Shown here piece by piece: positions 54,809-63,986 of a stretch of DNA of 64,000 bases. Both the position numbers and the translations under genes were made by a program. Numbering within the stretch: position 1 is the first letter of the stretch; each line of letters begins with the position of its first letter. The stretch lies in the NCBI RefSeq assembly GCF_040215725.1, contig NZ_CP157969.1, positions 806,001-870,000 of the forward strand. Direction: 5' to 3'. Origin of the DNA: Rhizobium sp. ZPR4 (GTDB taxonomy: Bacteria; Pseudomonadota; Alphaproteobacteria; Rhizobiales; Rhizobiaceae). Below the pieces are notes generated by a model. That model was not told where the DNA came from. It did not search any database and saw nothing but the letters and a program-made list of their open reading frames with translations.

Positions 54809-57800
54809 ATGTCTCTCACTATTGCCCAACGCCTTGATCGCCTGAAAGTCCGCACTGCAGAGCTTGCGCATTGGCGCGACAGGTACAGCCTCGCGATCGA
54901 CGGTTGGACGTTTGATGGGGAGCCTATTGCGCATCATCAGGATTGGCCACACCGCAAGGGAACGGTTCACTTCGCTGCCAAGGCAACGGCGCCGCGGGAC
55001 TGGCCACTCGAGCAGATCCGCCTGCAGCTTGATCTTGGCGGCGAGAGCCTGCTGACACTGCGTTATCCTGATGGCCAAACGGAGACGTTCGGCCTCGACC
55101 CCTATCATCAGGAGTTTCCGCTCAAGGGTCGGGACTTCCAGATCACGACCGAAAGCGTGGCGCGCTTTCCGTTCGGGGAGCCGAACAGGGCGCCGAAACT
55201 GAACAAGGCGCGATTGATCTGGCTGGACGAACCGGTCCACCGGCTGCATCTCCTGCTGCAGCAGATCTGCGAGGCGGGGGATATCCTCGACGGCCATGAA
55301 GCTGTGCCGCATCTGATCGATGCCGCCGAACAGGCGCTGCGCAGCATCGACTGGCCCTCGGACACGTCAGCCTATATTTCGCGCACGGCCGCCGCGGCGA
55401 TGCAGCAGAAGATCTGGGAGCTGCCGGAACTCGAAGGAAACCCCGCCGGTCTTACCGAAACACAGAGCGCTTCGGCCGCCGCTGCTTACGATCACCTGCT
55501 TGCACAGCTGAAAGAGCTTCAGAAGCGCTTTCCGCAAAATGGCGAATTGCTGCTGACCGGCCATGCTCATATCGATCTGGCGTGGCTTTGGCCCTATGGC
55601 GAGACCCGTCGCAAGATGCGCCGCACCTTCAATACAGCCCTTTCGCTGATGGAACGCTCCGACGACTTCCGCTTCAATCAATCGACCGCCCACTACTATG
55701 CGCAGATGGAAGAGGATGATCCGGAACTGCTTGAGCGGATCAAGAAGAAGGTGGCCGAAGGCAAGTGGGAAACCGTCGGTGGCATGTGGGTCGAGCCCGA
55801 TACGAATATGCCGACAGGCGAGAGCCTCGTGCGTCAGGTCCTTTACGGCCAGCGCTATTTCGAAAAGCATTTCGGCCTGCGCCATAGCGTCTGCTGGCTG
55901 CCTGACTGCTTCGGCTTTTCAGGCGCGCTACCACAGATCCTGCGGCTTGGGGGCATCGACAGCTTCTTCACCATCAAGGTGAACTGGAGCGAGACCAATC
56001 ACATTCCATCCGACCTCTTCTGGTGGAAGGGGCTCGATGGCAGCAAAGTTCTGACCCATACGTTCGACAATCCCATGCAAGGCTATAATGGTTTCGTGCA
56101 GCCGGATTGCTTCGTACCGACATGGAAGAATTTCCGGGGCAAGACGGAGCATGACACCTCGCTGCTGGCCGTCGGCTATGGCGATGGCGGCGGCGGCGTC
56201 ACGCCGGAAATGGTCGAGCGCGAAGTGCAGCTGCGGGACTTTCCTGCGATCCCGAAGGCACGCTGGGGCACGGTAAAGAGCTATTATGAAGGGGCTCATC
56301 GCGCTGCGGCGCAAAAGGAGCTGCCGGTCTGGGATGGCGAAATCTACCTTGAACTGCACCGCGCGACGCTGACGTCGCAAAGCGGGGTCAAGCGCAAGCA
56401 CCGCCAGGCCGAACGCGCCCTGATAACGGCGGAGACGCTGGCCTCGCTTGCCCATATGCTCGGTGCTGCCAAACCTCAAAGCCTCGAGGCGGATTGGCGT
56501 GTCGTTCTGAAGAACGAGTTTCACGATATCCTGCCAGGCTCCAGTATTCGGGAGGTCTATGTCGATGCCGAGCGGGAACTCGATGGGGTGATCGACAATG
56601 CCAAGGTGGAGCAGGCAAACGCTCTGAAGGCGCTGTCGGCCCATCTTCCGGCGGGCGCCATTACGGATGCGCTTGTTGTCGTCAACCCGTCGCTTTCGCC
56701 GCGCCCGCTCACCGCAAGCCTATCGGATGGAACGGTCCTGGCTTCGGCCGATTCCGTCGCGCCTCTTTCCGTCGCGGTTTTCGATCGCAAAGCGCTGAAG
56801 CCCGCCGGTGGGCTCAAGGCCGATACCCATCATCTCGAGAACGAGCATCTGTCCGTTACCATCGGCAAGGATGGCGCCGTATCGAGCCTTGTTCACAAGG
56901 CGACGGGACGAGAAGCGGTTGAAGGAAGTGCCAACCAGCTCTGGGTCTATCCAGTCGACAAGCCGCGCAACTGGGATGCCTGGGACGTCGACGCCGACTA
57001 TGCCGAGAAAGGCATCCGGCTCGATAAGCCGGAGAGCATCACTCTGGTCGAGGAGGGACCGCATCGCGCCGCGATCCGCGTCATCAATCGATACCGCAAC
57101 TCGAGTGTCACCCAGCTTTATGTTCTGACGGCCAATGCCCGCAGGCTCGATATCGAGACGACGATCGATTGGCACGACCGGCGCACCCTGCTTCGGACCC
57201 TGAACCCGGTTGCCGTGCGGTCGCGCACCGCGACTTTCGAATGCGCTTTCGGCATTGTCGAGCGGCAAACCCACACCAATACGTCCTGGGAGCAGGCGAT
57301 GTTCGAGGCGGCTGCACATCGCTTCGTCGATCTGAGCGAGCCCGGCTTCGGCGTCGCCCTGCTCAACAACGCCAAATACGGCCACAGCGCCCGCGGCAAT
57401 ATCATCGGCATGAGCCTTGTTCGGTCGCCGATCTATCCCGATCCGCTCGCCGACGAAGGCCAGCAGAGCTTCACATATGCGCTAATGCCGCATGAAGGCG
57501 CCTGGTATGAAGGCGGCGTTCTGCCGGAGGCGATCGATCTCAATCAGCCGCTGGTCAGCATAGAGGCAAGCGGTCTTGCGACCGGCACCTTGTCACCGCT
57601 TGGCATCGAAGGCATACCGGTCGCCTTCTCGGGCCTGAAGCCGGCAGAGGAAGGAGAGGGCCTTATTCTGCGACTTTACGAGCCGGCCGGCCGGCGTGGT
57701 CGTCTGTCGCTGATCTTGCCGTCGGGATGGCAGGCATCGGGGCCGCTGAACATCCTCGAAGAACCGATCGAGCGCAGCGGATCCGCCGACATCATGCCGT

Positions 57801-57835
57801 TCGAAATCCGGACCTGGAAGTTGCAGCGGGCCTGA
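54809..57835 (+). CDS. Alpha-mannosidase (GH38)
   Basis: A 1008-residue cytoplasmic GH38 enzyme. The catalytic (beta/alpha)7 domain begins near 245 with LLTGHAHIDLAWLWPYGETR, in which H252, H254 and D256 include zinc ligands. The nucleophile D366 lies in WLPDCFGFSGALPQ, and further metal and substrate residues lie in FHDILPGSSIREVY near 570. Beta-sandwich domains complete the C-terminus. It would remove alpha-linked mannose from imported oligosaccharides. The ATG at 54809 follows AGGA; a longer frame from 54761 has no ribosome site. The regulatory element upstream is shared with the importer operon. Confidence 0.93.
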   Translation: MSLTIAQRLDRLKVRTAELAHWRDRYSLAIDGWTFDGEPIAHHQDWPHRKGTVHFAAKATAPRDWPLEQIRLQLDLGGESLLTLRYPDGQTETFGLDPYHQEFPLKGRDFQITTESVARFPFGEPNRAPKLNKARLIWLDEPVHRLHLLLQQICEAGDILDGHEAVPHLIDAAEQALRSIDWPSDTSAYISRTAAAAMQQKIWELPELEGNPAGLTETQSASAAAAYDHLLAQLKELQKRFPQNGELLLTGHAHIDLAWLWPYGETRRKMRRTFNTALSLMERSDDFRFNQSTAHYYAQMEEDDPELLERIKKKVAEGKWETVGGMWVEPDTNMPTGESLVRQVLYGQRYFEKHFGLRHSVCWLPDCFGFSGALPQILRLGGIDSFFTIKVNWSETNHIPSDLFWWKGLDGSKVLTHTFDNPMQGYNGFVQPDCFVPTWKNFRGKTEHDTSLLAVGYGDGGGGVTPEMVEREVQLRDFPAIPKARWGTVKSYYEGAHRAAAQKELPVWDGEIYLELHRATLTSQSGVKRKHRQAERALITAETLASLAHMLGAAKPQSLEADWRVVLKNEFHDILPGSSIREVYVDAERELDGVIDNAKVEQANALKALSAHLPAGAITDALVVVNPSLSPRPLTASLSDGTVLASADSVAPLSVAVFDRKALKPAGGLKADTHHLENEHLSVTIGKDGAVSSLVHKATGREAVEGSANQLWVYPVDKPRNWDAWDVDADYAEKGIRLDKPESITLVEEGPHRAAIRVINRYRNSSVTQLYVLTANARRLDIETTIDWHDRRTLLRTLNPVAVRSRTATFECAFGIVERQTHTNTSWEQAMFEAAAHRFVDLSEPGFGVALLNNAKYGHSARGNIIGMSLVRSPIYPDPLADEGQQSFTYALMPHEGAWYEGGVLPEAIDLNQPLVSIEASGLATGTLSPLGIEGIPVAFSGLKPAEEGEGLILRLYEPAGRRGRLSLILPSGWQASGPLNILEEPIERSGSADIMPFEIRTWKLQRA

Positions 57836-57889
57836 CGGCAAAGCTCGGTTTTGATGGACTGCACAGCCTTGCTCCGAAGAGCCGCTTCG

Positions 57890-58912
57890 TCAGCGGCTCT
57901 CCAATATCCGCATCAGCCGGCCGCGATAGCTGTCGAGAATGACGGCGAGCACGATGACGGCGCCGATGACGATCGGCTTGATATTGTCGTCGGCGCCGAG
58001 TAGCTGCAGCCCCGTGGACAGCACCTGCAGAATGCAGGCGCCGACCAGCGTCCCGATGATCGATCCCTTGCCGCCCGAAAGGCTTGTGCCGCCGATGATG
58101 ACGGCCGCGATCGCGTTCAATTCATAGCCGATCCCGGCGACAGGGCTTCCGACATTGAGGCGGAGCAGGTAGACCATGGCCGCGATGCCGGCGGTCAGTC
58201 CGGAAATGGTGAAGACCGCGATCTTGTATCGCTTCGGCTCATGACCTGACAGCCGCACAGCCTCCTCATTCGTCCCGATCGCAAAGACGAAACGTCCAAA
58301 CACCGTGTAGCGCAGCACGAACCAGCCGATGAGGACGACGACGATTGCGATCAGGAAGATCGACGGAAAGACGCCCCAGAAAATCAGATTGCCGAAATCG
58401 ACGAAGGGTTGCGGCAGGCCGGTGATGGTGGAGTTGTCGCTGACGACGCGCGCGAGGCCACTTGCGACGTTGAGCATGCCGAGCGTGACGATGAAGGATG
58501 GAAGTTTCCACTTCTCGCAGATCCATCCGTTGATGGCACCCAGGACCGCGCCAGCACCCATCGAGGCGAGCGATGCGAGCGCGATCGCCTGCCAGGGAGA
58601 AAACCTCGGGTCGATCATGATCGTCGCGCCGATGACCGTGCAAAGGGCAAGCAGCGATCCGACCGAAAGATCGATGCCGCCCGTCAGAATGACGAAGGTC
58701 ATGCCGGCGGCAAGCACCGTATTGATGGCGATCTGCACGAAGATCTTCAGGAAGTTCTCCGGCGTCGCGAAATAGGGCGCCGTCAGCGAGAAGAAGATCA
58801 AAATCAGGACGAGGGCGATGGTGACGCCGGCCTCTTTCATCGAGATCCGGATGAGCTTGTCCCAAGTGCTGGTCTCTTTCGCTTCGCTCGTCTTTTCAAT
58901 GTTGCCGGACAC
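57890..58912 (-). CDS. Sugar ABC permease (RbsC type)
   Basis: A 340-residue permease with about eight to ten hydrophobic segments, containing ILTGGIDLSVGSLLALCTVI near 75 and AIAAVIIGGTSLSGGKGSII near 262, both diagnostic of RbsC/XylH. The start is the GTG at 58912, which has a textbook AAGGAG seven bases upstream; an ATG at 58957 would overlap the ATPase gene by 62 bases. The GTG start leaves a 17-base overlap with the RbsA-type gene. Confidence 0.92.
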   Translation of the reverse strand: MSGNIEKTSEAKETSTWDKLIRISMKEAGVTIALVLILIFFSLTAPYFATPENFLKIFVQIAINTVLAAGMTFVILTGGIDLSVGSLLALCTVIGATIMIDPRFSPWQAIALASLASMGAGAVLGAINGWICEKWKLPSFIVTLGMLNVASGLARVVSDNSTITGLPQPFVDFGNLIFWGVFPSIFLIAIVVVLIGWFVLRYTVFGRFVFAIGTNEEAVRLSGHEPKRYKIAVFTISGLTAGIAAMVYLLRLNVGSPVAGIGYELNAIAAVIIGGTSLSGGKGSIIGTLVGACILQVLSTGLQLLGADDNIKPIVIGAVIVLAVILDSYRGRLMRILESR

Positions 58913-60416
58913 GACTGTACTCCTTGTAGGCGAGTGAGAGGATCCTGCTCTCGTCAAATTGCTCCCGAGGTATTTCCCCGGCTATCTTGCCGTCCGAGAA
59001 GACGATGATGCGGTGGCAAATGCCCATGAGCTCCGGCAAATCCGAAGACACGACCAGGACGCCTTTTCCCTCGGCGGCGAACTTCCAAAGAAGCTCGTAG
59101 ATCTCCGCCTTGGCACCGACGTCGATGCCGCGCGTCGGCTCGTCGAAGATCAGCACTCTGGGGCCGCGAAACAGCCACTTGGCGATGACCACCTTCTGCT
59201 GGTTGCCGCCCGAAAACGTCCTGACGGCCTGATGGATGGAGGGTGTCTTGATCCTGAGTTCGCGCACCAGGCGTTGCGAATGGCCGTCTTCCAGCTTGCG
59301 GATGATCAAGCCGTTGCGGGAGACCTTGCCAAGATCGGTTATGGTGGTGTTCTCGGCGCAGCTAAGGTCGAGCATCAACCCTTGAATCTTGCGGTCTTCC
59401 GTTGCCAGGCACAGTCCCGCAGCGACCGCATCCTTCGGCGACGTGATATCGATCGTCTCGCCGTCCACACGGATTTCACCGGCAGCCTTGGCGTCGGCAC
59501 CGAATATGGCGCGAACCGCCTCGGTGCGGCCGCTGCCAACAAGCCCGGCAATGCCGACGATTTCTCCCTTGGCGACGGAAAATGACAGTTCCGGGCTGTT
59601 GCGCGTCACCTTCAGGCCGGAGACGCCAAGCGCCTCGCCGGATATGGTGCTGTCGCCGCGGAAGGCGTCGTGCTGGGCGAGTTCGCGCCCGACCATGAGT
59701 TCGACGATTTTCGGAATTCCGAGCCCTTCGAGCGGCCGCGTGATCACGTGCTGTCCATCGCGCAGGATGGTCACATTGTCGCCCACCTCGAAGATTTCCT
59801 CGAGCCTGTGCGATATGTAGAGCGTGGTGACGCCGCGCGCCTTCAGCCGCTTCAGAATCTCAAAGAGGCGATCAACTTCCTTGGAGGTCAAGGTCGCCGT
59901 CGGTTCATCGAGGACCAGAAGCTTGCTTTCGTTGGAGAGCGCCTTGGCGATCTCGAGCAGCTGGAGCTGGGCGACGCTCAAGCTGCTGGCAGGCGTCGTC
60001 GGCGCCACGTTGAGGCCGACTTCCGCCAAAAGTTCCGCCGCCCTGGCGTTCATCTGCTTGTAGTTCACCAGGCCGTATCGGCGCGGCAGATGCTCGAAAA
60101 GCAGGTTCTCGGCGACAGTGAGATTGGAAAGCGGATGCAGTTCCTGATGGATGACCCGGATGCCCGCCTTGAATGCCTCCAGCGGCGAGGACGGATGATA
60201 GGCTTCGCCGTCAAACAGGATGCGGCCGTCGTCCGGCTTGAAGACGCCGCCAAGCAGATTGATCAGGGTCGATTTTCCGGCGCCGTTTTCGCCGAGAAGA
60301 ACGTGACCCTTGCCGCGGCCGATCTTTATGGAAACATCTCTCAGCGCCACGACACCCGGAAAGCGCTTGCCTATTCCTTCCAGCTTCAGGATGGAATCAT
60401 CTGCTGTCTCTGGCAT
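58896..60416 (-). CDS. Sugar ABC ATPase (RbsA type, double domain)
   Basis: A 506-residue fused double ATPase. The first domain has Walker A LLGENGAGKSTLIN near 36-49, signature ASSLSVAQLQLLEIAKALS and Walker B LLVLDEPTATLTS. The second domain has the degenerate P-loop VGLVGSGRTEAVRA near 290 and FSGGNQQKVVIAKWL near 393, the usual RbsA/MglA/XylG arrangement. ATG at 60416 follows GAGG. Two hairpins lie between it and the binding-protein gene. Confidence 0.94.
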   Translation of the reverse strand: MPETADDSILKLEGIGKRFPGVVALRDVSIKIGRGKGHVLLGENGAGKSTLINLLGGVFKPDDGRILFDGEAYHPSSPLEAFKAGIRVIHQELHPLSNLTVAENLLFEHLPRRYGLVNYKQMNARAAELLAEVGLNVAPTTPASSLSVAQLQLLEIAKALSNESKLLVLDEPTATLTSKEVDRLFEILKRLKARGVTTLYISHRLEEIFEVGDNVTILRDGQHVITRPLEGLGIPKIVELMVGRELAQHDAFRGDSTISGEALGVSGLKVTRNSPELSFSVAKGEIVGIAGLVGSGRTEAVRAIFGADAKAAGEIRVDGETIDITSPKDAVAAGLCLATEDRKIQGLMLDLSCAENTTITDLGKVSRNGLIIRKLEDGHSQRLVRELRIKTPSIHQAVRTFSGGNQQKVVIAKWLFRGPRVLIFDEPTRGIDVGAKAEIYELLWKFAAEGKGVLVVSSDLPELMGICHRIIVFSDGKIAGEIPREQFDESRILSLAYKEYSRVRQH

Positions 60417-60472
60417 GTCCACCTCATGCGCGTTTTTGTTTCGAATTGGAGAGGGCGACCTTCCTCGCGCTG

Positions 60473-60489
60473 CCGCTCATCCTGAGCGG
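60473..60489 (-). terminator. Stem-loop between RbsB-type and RbsA-type genes, distal
   Basis: A seven-base perfect stem, CCGCTCA (60473-60479) with TGAGCGG (60483-60489), and a three-base loop. It is the second of two hairpins in the 150-base gap and may adjust the ratio of binding protein to ATPase. Confidence 0.5.
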
Positions 60490-60513
60490 CCGGCAGGAGA
60501 CCGATCGCGAAGC

Positions 60514-60541
60514 GGATGCGCCGGCATTTGCCGACGCATCC
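60514..60541 (-). terminator. Stem-loop directly after the RbsB-type gene
   Basis: GGATGCG plus CCGGC (60514-60525) pairs with GCCGA plus CGCATCC (60530-60541) with one mismatch and a four-base loop, 26 bases beyond the binding-protein stop. No U-tract follows, so mRNA 3'-end protection is likelier than full termination. Confidence 0.55.
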
Positions 60542-60566
60542 TTGTTCGCAAGACCGATAGTATCGG

Positions 60567-61553
60567 CTATTTGAGATCCTTGGCGGTGACGAGGGTGACA
60601 TCCGTCTTGACCCAGCCGGTGAACTTTTCTCCGGCATATTCGCGAAGGCCGTACTTGATGCCCATGGCCGCCATTTCCGCGCCATACTGCTCGACGGTGG
60701 CAAGCATCTTGCCGTCCTTGATCAACGGCTTGACGGACGGAATGTTATCGAAGCCGACGACCTTGATCTTGCCCGCCTGACCTGAGGCATCGAGCGCCTT
60801 GACGACGCCGAGGGCCATCGAATCATTGGCGGCCATGACGCCCTGAATATCCTTATATTTCGTCAGGAAATTCGTCATGACGGTATTGGCTTCTTCGGTT
60901 TCCCAATGGGCGGTCTTGCTATCGAGAAGCTGAAGCTTGCCGGCCTTGATGGAATCCATGAAGCCTTCCTTGCGCTCCTTGGCGTTGTCGGCCTCAGGAT
61001 TGCCTTCCAGGATTACGACTTTTGCGCCGGGACCCAGATCCTTGGCAAGCGCATCGCCGGCAAGCTTGGCGCCGGCAGTGTTGTCGGGGCCGAAGAAGGC
61101 GAGGTCGATACCGGCGGCCTTCTTGGCGTCGGCATCGAGCGGCACGTCGATGTTGATGACCTTCACGCCGGCCTTCACTGCCTTGGCAAGCGGCGTTGCC
61201 ATCGCCTTGGAATCCGCCGGTGCGACGACGATGATGTCGTATTTCTGCGTCACGAAGTTCTCGACGGCATCGACCTGCGAAGCGAAGTCACGCTCGTCCT
61301 TCATGCCTACGGCCTTGAAGTCGAACTTGTCCTTGTTTTCGGCGGCATACTTGTCGGCGCCGGCCTTCATCTGCTTGAAGAACTCATTGGACAGAGACTT
61401 CATGATCAGCCCGACCTTGGGCTTGCCGGCCGCAAAGGCAGGCGACACGCCGCAGGACAGCGCAAGCACCAGGGTGCCGGCAAGTCCGAGTTTCAGCGCC
61501 GCACGCCGCTGCGCATTGATGAAGGCGGATTCATGCTTTTTGGAATTGGACAT
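60567..61553 (-). CDS. Sugar ABC substrate-binding protein (RbsB type)
   Basis: A 328-residue periplasmic sugar-binding protein. A long signal region with a twin-Arg-like QRRAALKLGLAGTLVLALSC segment ends near residue 40 (AFA), and the mature part opens GKPKVGLIMKSLSNEFFKQM, typical of RbsB/ThpA-like proteins, with VVAPADSKAMATPLAKAVKA near 115. The RR pair suggests possible Tat export, though the consensus is incomplete. A strong GGGAGGAG precedes the ATG at 61553. It heads the RbsBAC-type operon, opposite the LacI regulator. The sugar is unknown. Confidence 0.93.
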   Translation of the reverse strand: MSNSKKHESAFINAQRRAALKLGLAGTLVLALSCGVSPAFAAGKPKVGLIMKSLSNEFFKQMKAGADKYAAENKDKFDFKAVGMKDERDFASQVDAVENFVTQKYDIIVVAPADSKAMATPLAKAVKAGVKVINIDVPLDADAKKAAGIDLAFFGPDNTAGAKLAGDALAKDLGPGAKVVILEGNPEADNAKERKEGFMDSIKAGKLQLLDSKTAHWETEEANTVMTNFLTKYKDIQGVMAANDSMALGVVKALDASGQAGKIKVVGFDNIPSVKPLIKDGKMLATVEQYGAEMAAMGIKYGLREYAGEKFTGWVKTDVTLVTAKDLK

Positions 61554-61607
61554 TTCTCTCCTCCCGAACGGTTCTGGGCTCAGCTCCACCTGAGTTGTCT
61601 GCGACAA

Positions 61608-61620
61608 TGAACCGTTTCCA
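61608..61620. promoter_or_regulatory. LacI-type operator, copy 1
   Basis: TGAACCGTTTCCA, with a GAAC-CG-TTTC core that is an imperfect palindrome centred on CpG, lies 55 bases upstream of the RbsB-type start. An identical copy lies 115 bases away, allowing looping by a LacI-family protein. Confidence 0.65.
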
Positions 61621-61722
61621 CACATATTGGGTAGCATGCCATCGGGAATTGTCAAGGCGCCGTGATATGTGCTGAAAGCCAGCTGAAATTGTAACTTTAC
61701 CAGTATTGGAAGATAGGTATGA

Positions 61723-61735
61723 TGAACCGTTTCCA
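61723..61735. promoter_or_regulatory. LacI-type operator, copy 2
   Basis: An identical TGAACCGTTTCCA, in the same orientation as copy 1 and nearer the LacI gene. The 115-base centre-to-centre distance is about eleven helical turns, suitable for cooperative repression by one LacI tetramer or two dimers. Confidence 0.65.
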
Positions 61736-61881
61736 TTTGGCGCAGCATTGTTCTTGCGCCGTGGAGGATCAGCTTGAGATGAAGCCCTTTGACTAAGGCG
61801 GGAGAGACCATTAGCTGAGTGCCTGTATCAGGCGCTTCCAAGGTGTCTCGGAAGGTGAAATGAAGGGATATTGGTTCCGTT

Positions 61882-62889
61882 ATGCCAAAGGTTGGAATTC
61901 GAGACGTTGCCAAACTGGCGGGAGTTTCCACCGGGACCGTTTCACGAGTTTTGAATGACCATCCTTCCGTGACGGATGAATTGAGGGCGCGGGTCAGAGG
62001 CATCATCGAAGAGCTCGGTTATATGCCTGACCCATCTGCCAGAAGCATGCGCAGCAAGGTCAGCCGCCTCATCGGCATCGTCATTCCCGACCTCACCAAC
62101 CCGTTTTTCTCGGAACTCGTCCAATTCACCGAACAAGCCGCGGCGCGACACGGCTACAACATCATCGTCATGACCTCCTTTGACCATGCGGCCAAGGAGG
62201 CGGACCGGATCGGCCAGCTGACAAGTCGGAAGGTGGATGGCATCATCCTTGTTCCCAGCAACGATTTCCATACGCTCAAGCTGCCGAAGGGACTGCCAAT
62301 CGTCATTGTCGATCGCCTCCTGCCGGGATATTCCGGCATCGCCGCCGATCATCGCAGTGGCGTGCGTCTCGGCGTCGAGCATCTCGTGAAGCTCGGCCAT
62401 CGCCGCATCGGCTTCATTTCAGGTCCGAAAGACTCCGTTCCCGCCAATGATCGTCTCCAAGGCTATCTCGATGCGATGAAATTGGCCTGCGATGGCGAAC
62501 AGAATGCGGTGCCGCTGATTGCCGAAGCGGCTTTCGACTATGAAAGCGGCCGGTCCGCCGGAAACTATCTTCTCGCGCGCGCGCGCCACGAGCGCCCAAC
62601 CGCCATATTCGCAAGTTCCGACCAGCAGGCGATCGGCTGCATGCGAGCAGCCCATGATTTGGGAATCCCAATCCCGGCTGCCCTCTCCATCGTCGGCTTT
62701 GATGGTATTCCGCTCGCAAGCATGACAACGCCACGCCTGACCACCGTGAAGCAGCCGATTCGGGAAATAGCAGCAGCGGCGGTCGCTGTTTTGTTGAGCA
62801 AGCAGGATGCCCCGGGACTCGGCAAACCACTCTTGTTGGCCTGCGAGATTTCGGCAGGGGAAACAACGTCTTCACCGCAGCCGGATTAA
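61882..62889 (+). CDS. LacI-family transcriptional regulator
   Basis: A 335-residue LacI/GalR repressor with helix-turn-helix IRDVAKLAGVSTGTVSRVLN at 6-25, the hinge at about 50-60, and a sugar-binding domain (RLIGIVIPDLTNPFFSELVQ near 63; VGFDGIPLASMTTPRLTTVK near 272). It is divergent from the RbsBAC-type importer, and two identical operator-like sequences lie in the gap, so it should repress that operon until its sugar is present. Confidence 0.94.
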   Translation: MPKVGIRDVAKLAGVSTGTVSRVLNDHPSVTDELRARVRGIIEELGYMPDPSARSMRSKVSRLIGIVIPDLTNPFFSELVQFTEQAAARHGYNIIVMTSFDHAAKEADRIGQLTSRKVDGIILVPSNDFHTLKLPKGLPIVIVDRLLPGYSGIAADHRSGVRLGVEHLVKLGHRRIGFISGPKDSVPANDRLQGYLDAMKLACDGEQNAVPLIAEAAFDYESGRSAGNYLLARARHERPTAIFASSDQQAIGCMRAAHDLGIPIPAALSIVGFDGIPLASMTTPRLTTVKQPIREIAAAAVAVLLSKQDAPGLGKPLLLACEISAGETTSSPQPD

Positions 62890-63038
62890 AAGGTGGTGAT
62901 GTCGGTGATTGTAGATGGCATCACATCTGAATATTGATGAGCTGCATGCATCCTTCTATCCGCATGTATTGCCGCGGATATATCTTCAGCACTCTCTGAA
63001 CGTGTCGAACTGTCTTGCCGCTGCGTAGCTTGTACCGG

Positions 63039-63986
63039 TCAAATGCCGAGTGTGTTAAGCCAGCCGCTGAAGGTGGATGTCTCCGTCATCCGTGGTATAT
63101 GCTCCACCTTGCATTCTCCGGTATGCCTGCGGACTTCGCTTGGGCTGTAGCCGAACTCGTGCGTGAAGGCTCGGCTGAAGTTGGCTGCCGATTCGAAACC
63201 GAGATTGCTGGCGATATCTGCAATTTTCTGACCATTGCTCAGGTCGGCAAGTGCTGCGCGTGCAGCAAGAAGTCGTCTTCTGCGCACGTAGTTCAACACA
63301 CCACCCGATGCCTGGAACAGTTCATAAAGCCTGGTTCGGGAGATTGCCAATTCACGGCTTAACGCTTCCGGAGTTAGATCCGCTGATCCGAGATTGCTCT
63401 GGATAAAGCGACGAGCTTTCGTCATCAGTCCGATCTCGGAGCTGCGATCGCCGGTCGCATGACCATCCACCAGCGGCGTGACGCTATGAAATATCATCTC
63501 TTGCAGCTGGTTGCGTACACCGTGCAGATCGTCCCTTGTCAAACGATCGAGGTTCGCTTCGAGAAAAGCGATGTAGTCAGCCAGCAGCTTGACGCGTGTG
63601 CCCCCCAGGACAATGTTGTTGCTTGCTCCGGGCAGCCCGCCGTGATCGGCAAACAGATCGCAAGGTAGAATGAGGGAGACGGATTGCGCGCTAATGGTGC
63701 GGCCGTAAAACGGGCAGCCCAGCGCCCGGATTTCCATCATGCCAGGCTCGTTTTCCACCACATGCCCATTGACGCTGGTCCATGTCTTGCCGGTGCGCAG
63801 GAAGGTGATTTGCCAATGATCTATGGCGCTGAAGCGGACTTTCTCCGGAGAGCGTTCATAGCTGAAGGCTGGCGTTTGTTGCTGGATGAGAAGCGCCCCT
63901 TCAAGATTCCAGACGGTTTGACTTGCTGCAAAACCATCTCCACCCTGAGCGCTTTCGGGAAGATAAGCGTCAATCAGTGGTGCCAT
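63039..63986 (-). CDS. AraC-family transcriptional regulator
   Basis: A 315-residue regulator with an N-terminal AraC-binding-like domain (about 35-190; FSAIDHWQITFLRTGKTWTS, then GMMEIRALGCPFYGRTI) of the AraC/OxyR-like 'cupin 6' sort, and a C-terminal double helix-turn-helix (about 205-300; LTPEALSRELAISRTRLYEL and KIADIASNLGFESAANFSRA then FTHEFGYSPSEVRR). It starts 15 bases from the right edge, so its promoter and neighbour are outside the window. It is convergent with the LacI gene and has no evident link to it. Confidence 0.92.
   Translation of the reverse strand: MAPLIDAYLPESAQGGDGFAASQTVWNLEGALLIQQQTPAFSYERSPEKVRFSAIDHWQITFLRTGKTWTSVNGHVVENEPGMMEIRALGCPFYGRTISAQSVSLILPCDLFADHGGLPGASNNIVLGGTRVKLLADYIAFLEANLDRLTRDDLHGVRNQLQEMIFHSVTPLVDGHATGDRSSEIGLMTKARRFIQSNLGSADLTPEALSRELAISRTRLYELFQASGGVLNYVRRRRLLAARAALADLSNGQKIADIASNLGFESAANFSRAFTHEFGYSPSEVRRHTGECKVEHIPRMTETSTFSGWLNTLGI

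Larger units (their letters stand above)
61554..61881. promoter_or_regulatory. Divergent RbsB-type / LacI-type promoter region
   Basis: This 328-base gap holds no gene I can support. Its main contents are two copies of a LacI-type operator at 61608-61620 and 61723-61735; the region between them is AT-rich and probably contains the promoters of the sugar importer and perhaps of the LacI gene. Confidence 0.6.

Noticed and set aside
61554..62006. N-terminal extension of the RbsB-type gene to 62006
   Set aside because: The added 151 residues cover the promoter region and the start of the LacI gene; the ATG at 61553 has a strong ribosome site and signal peptide.
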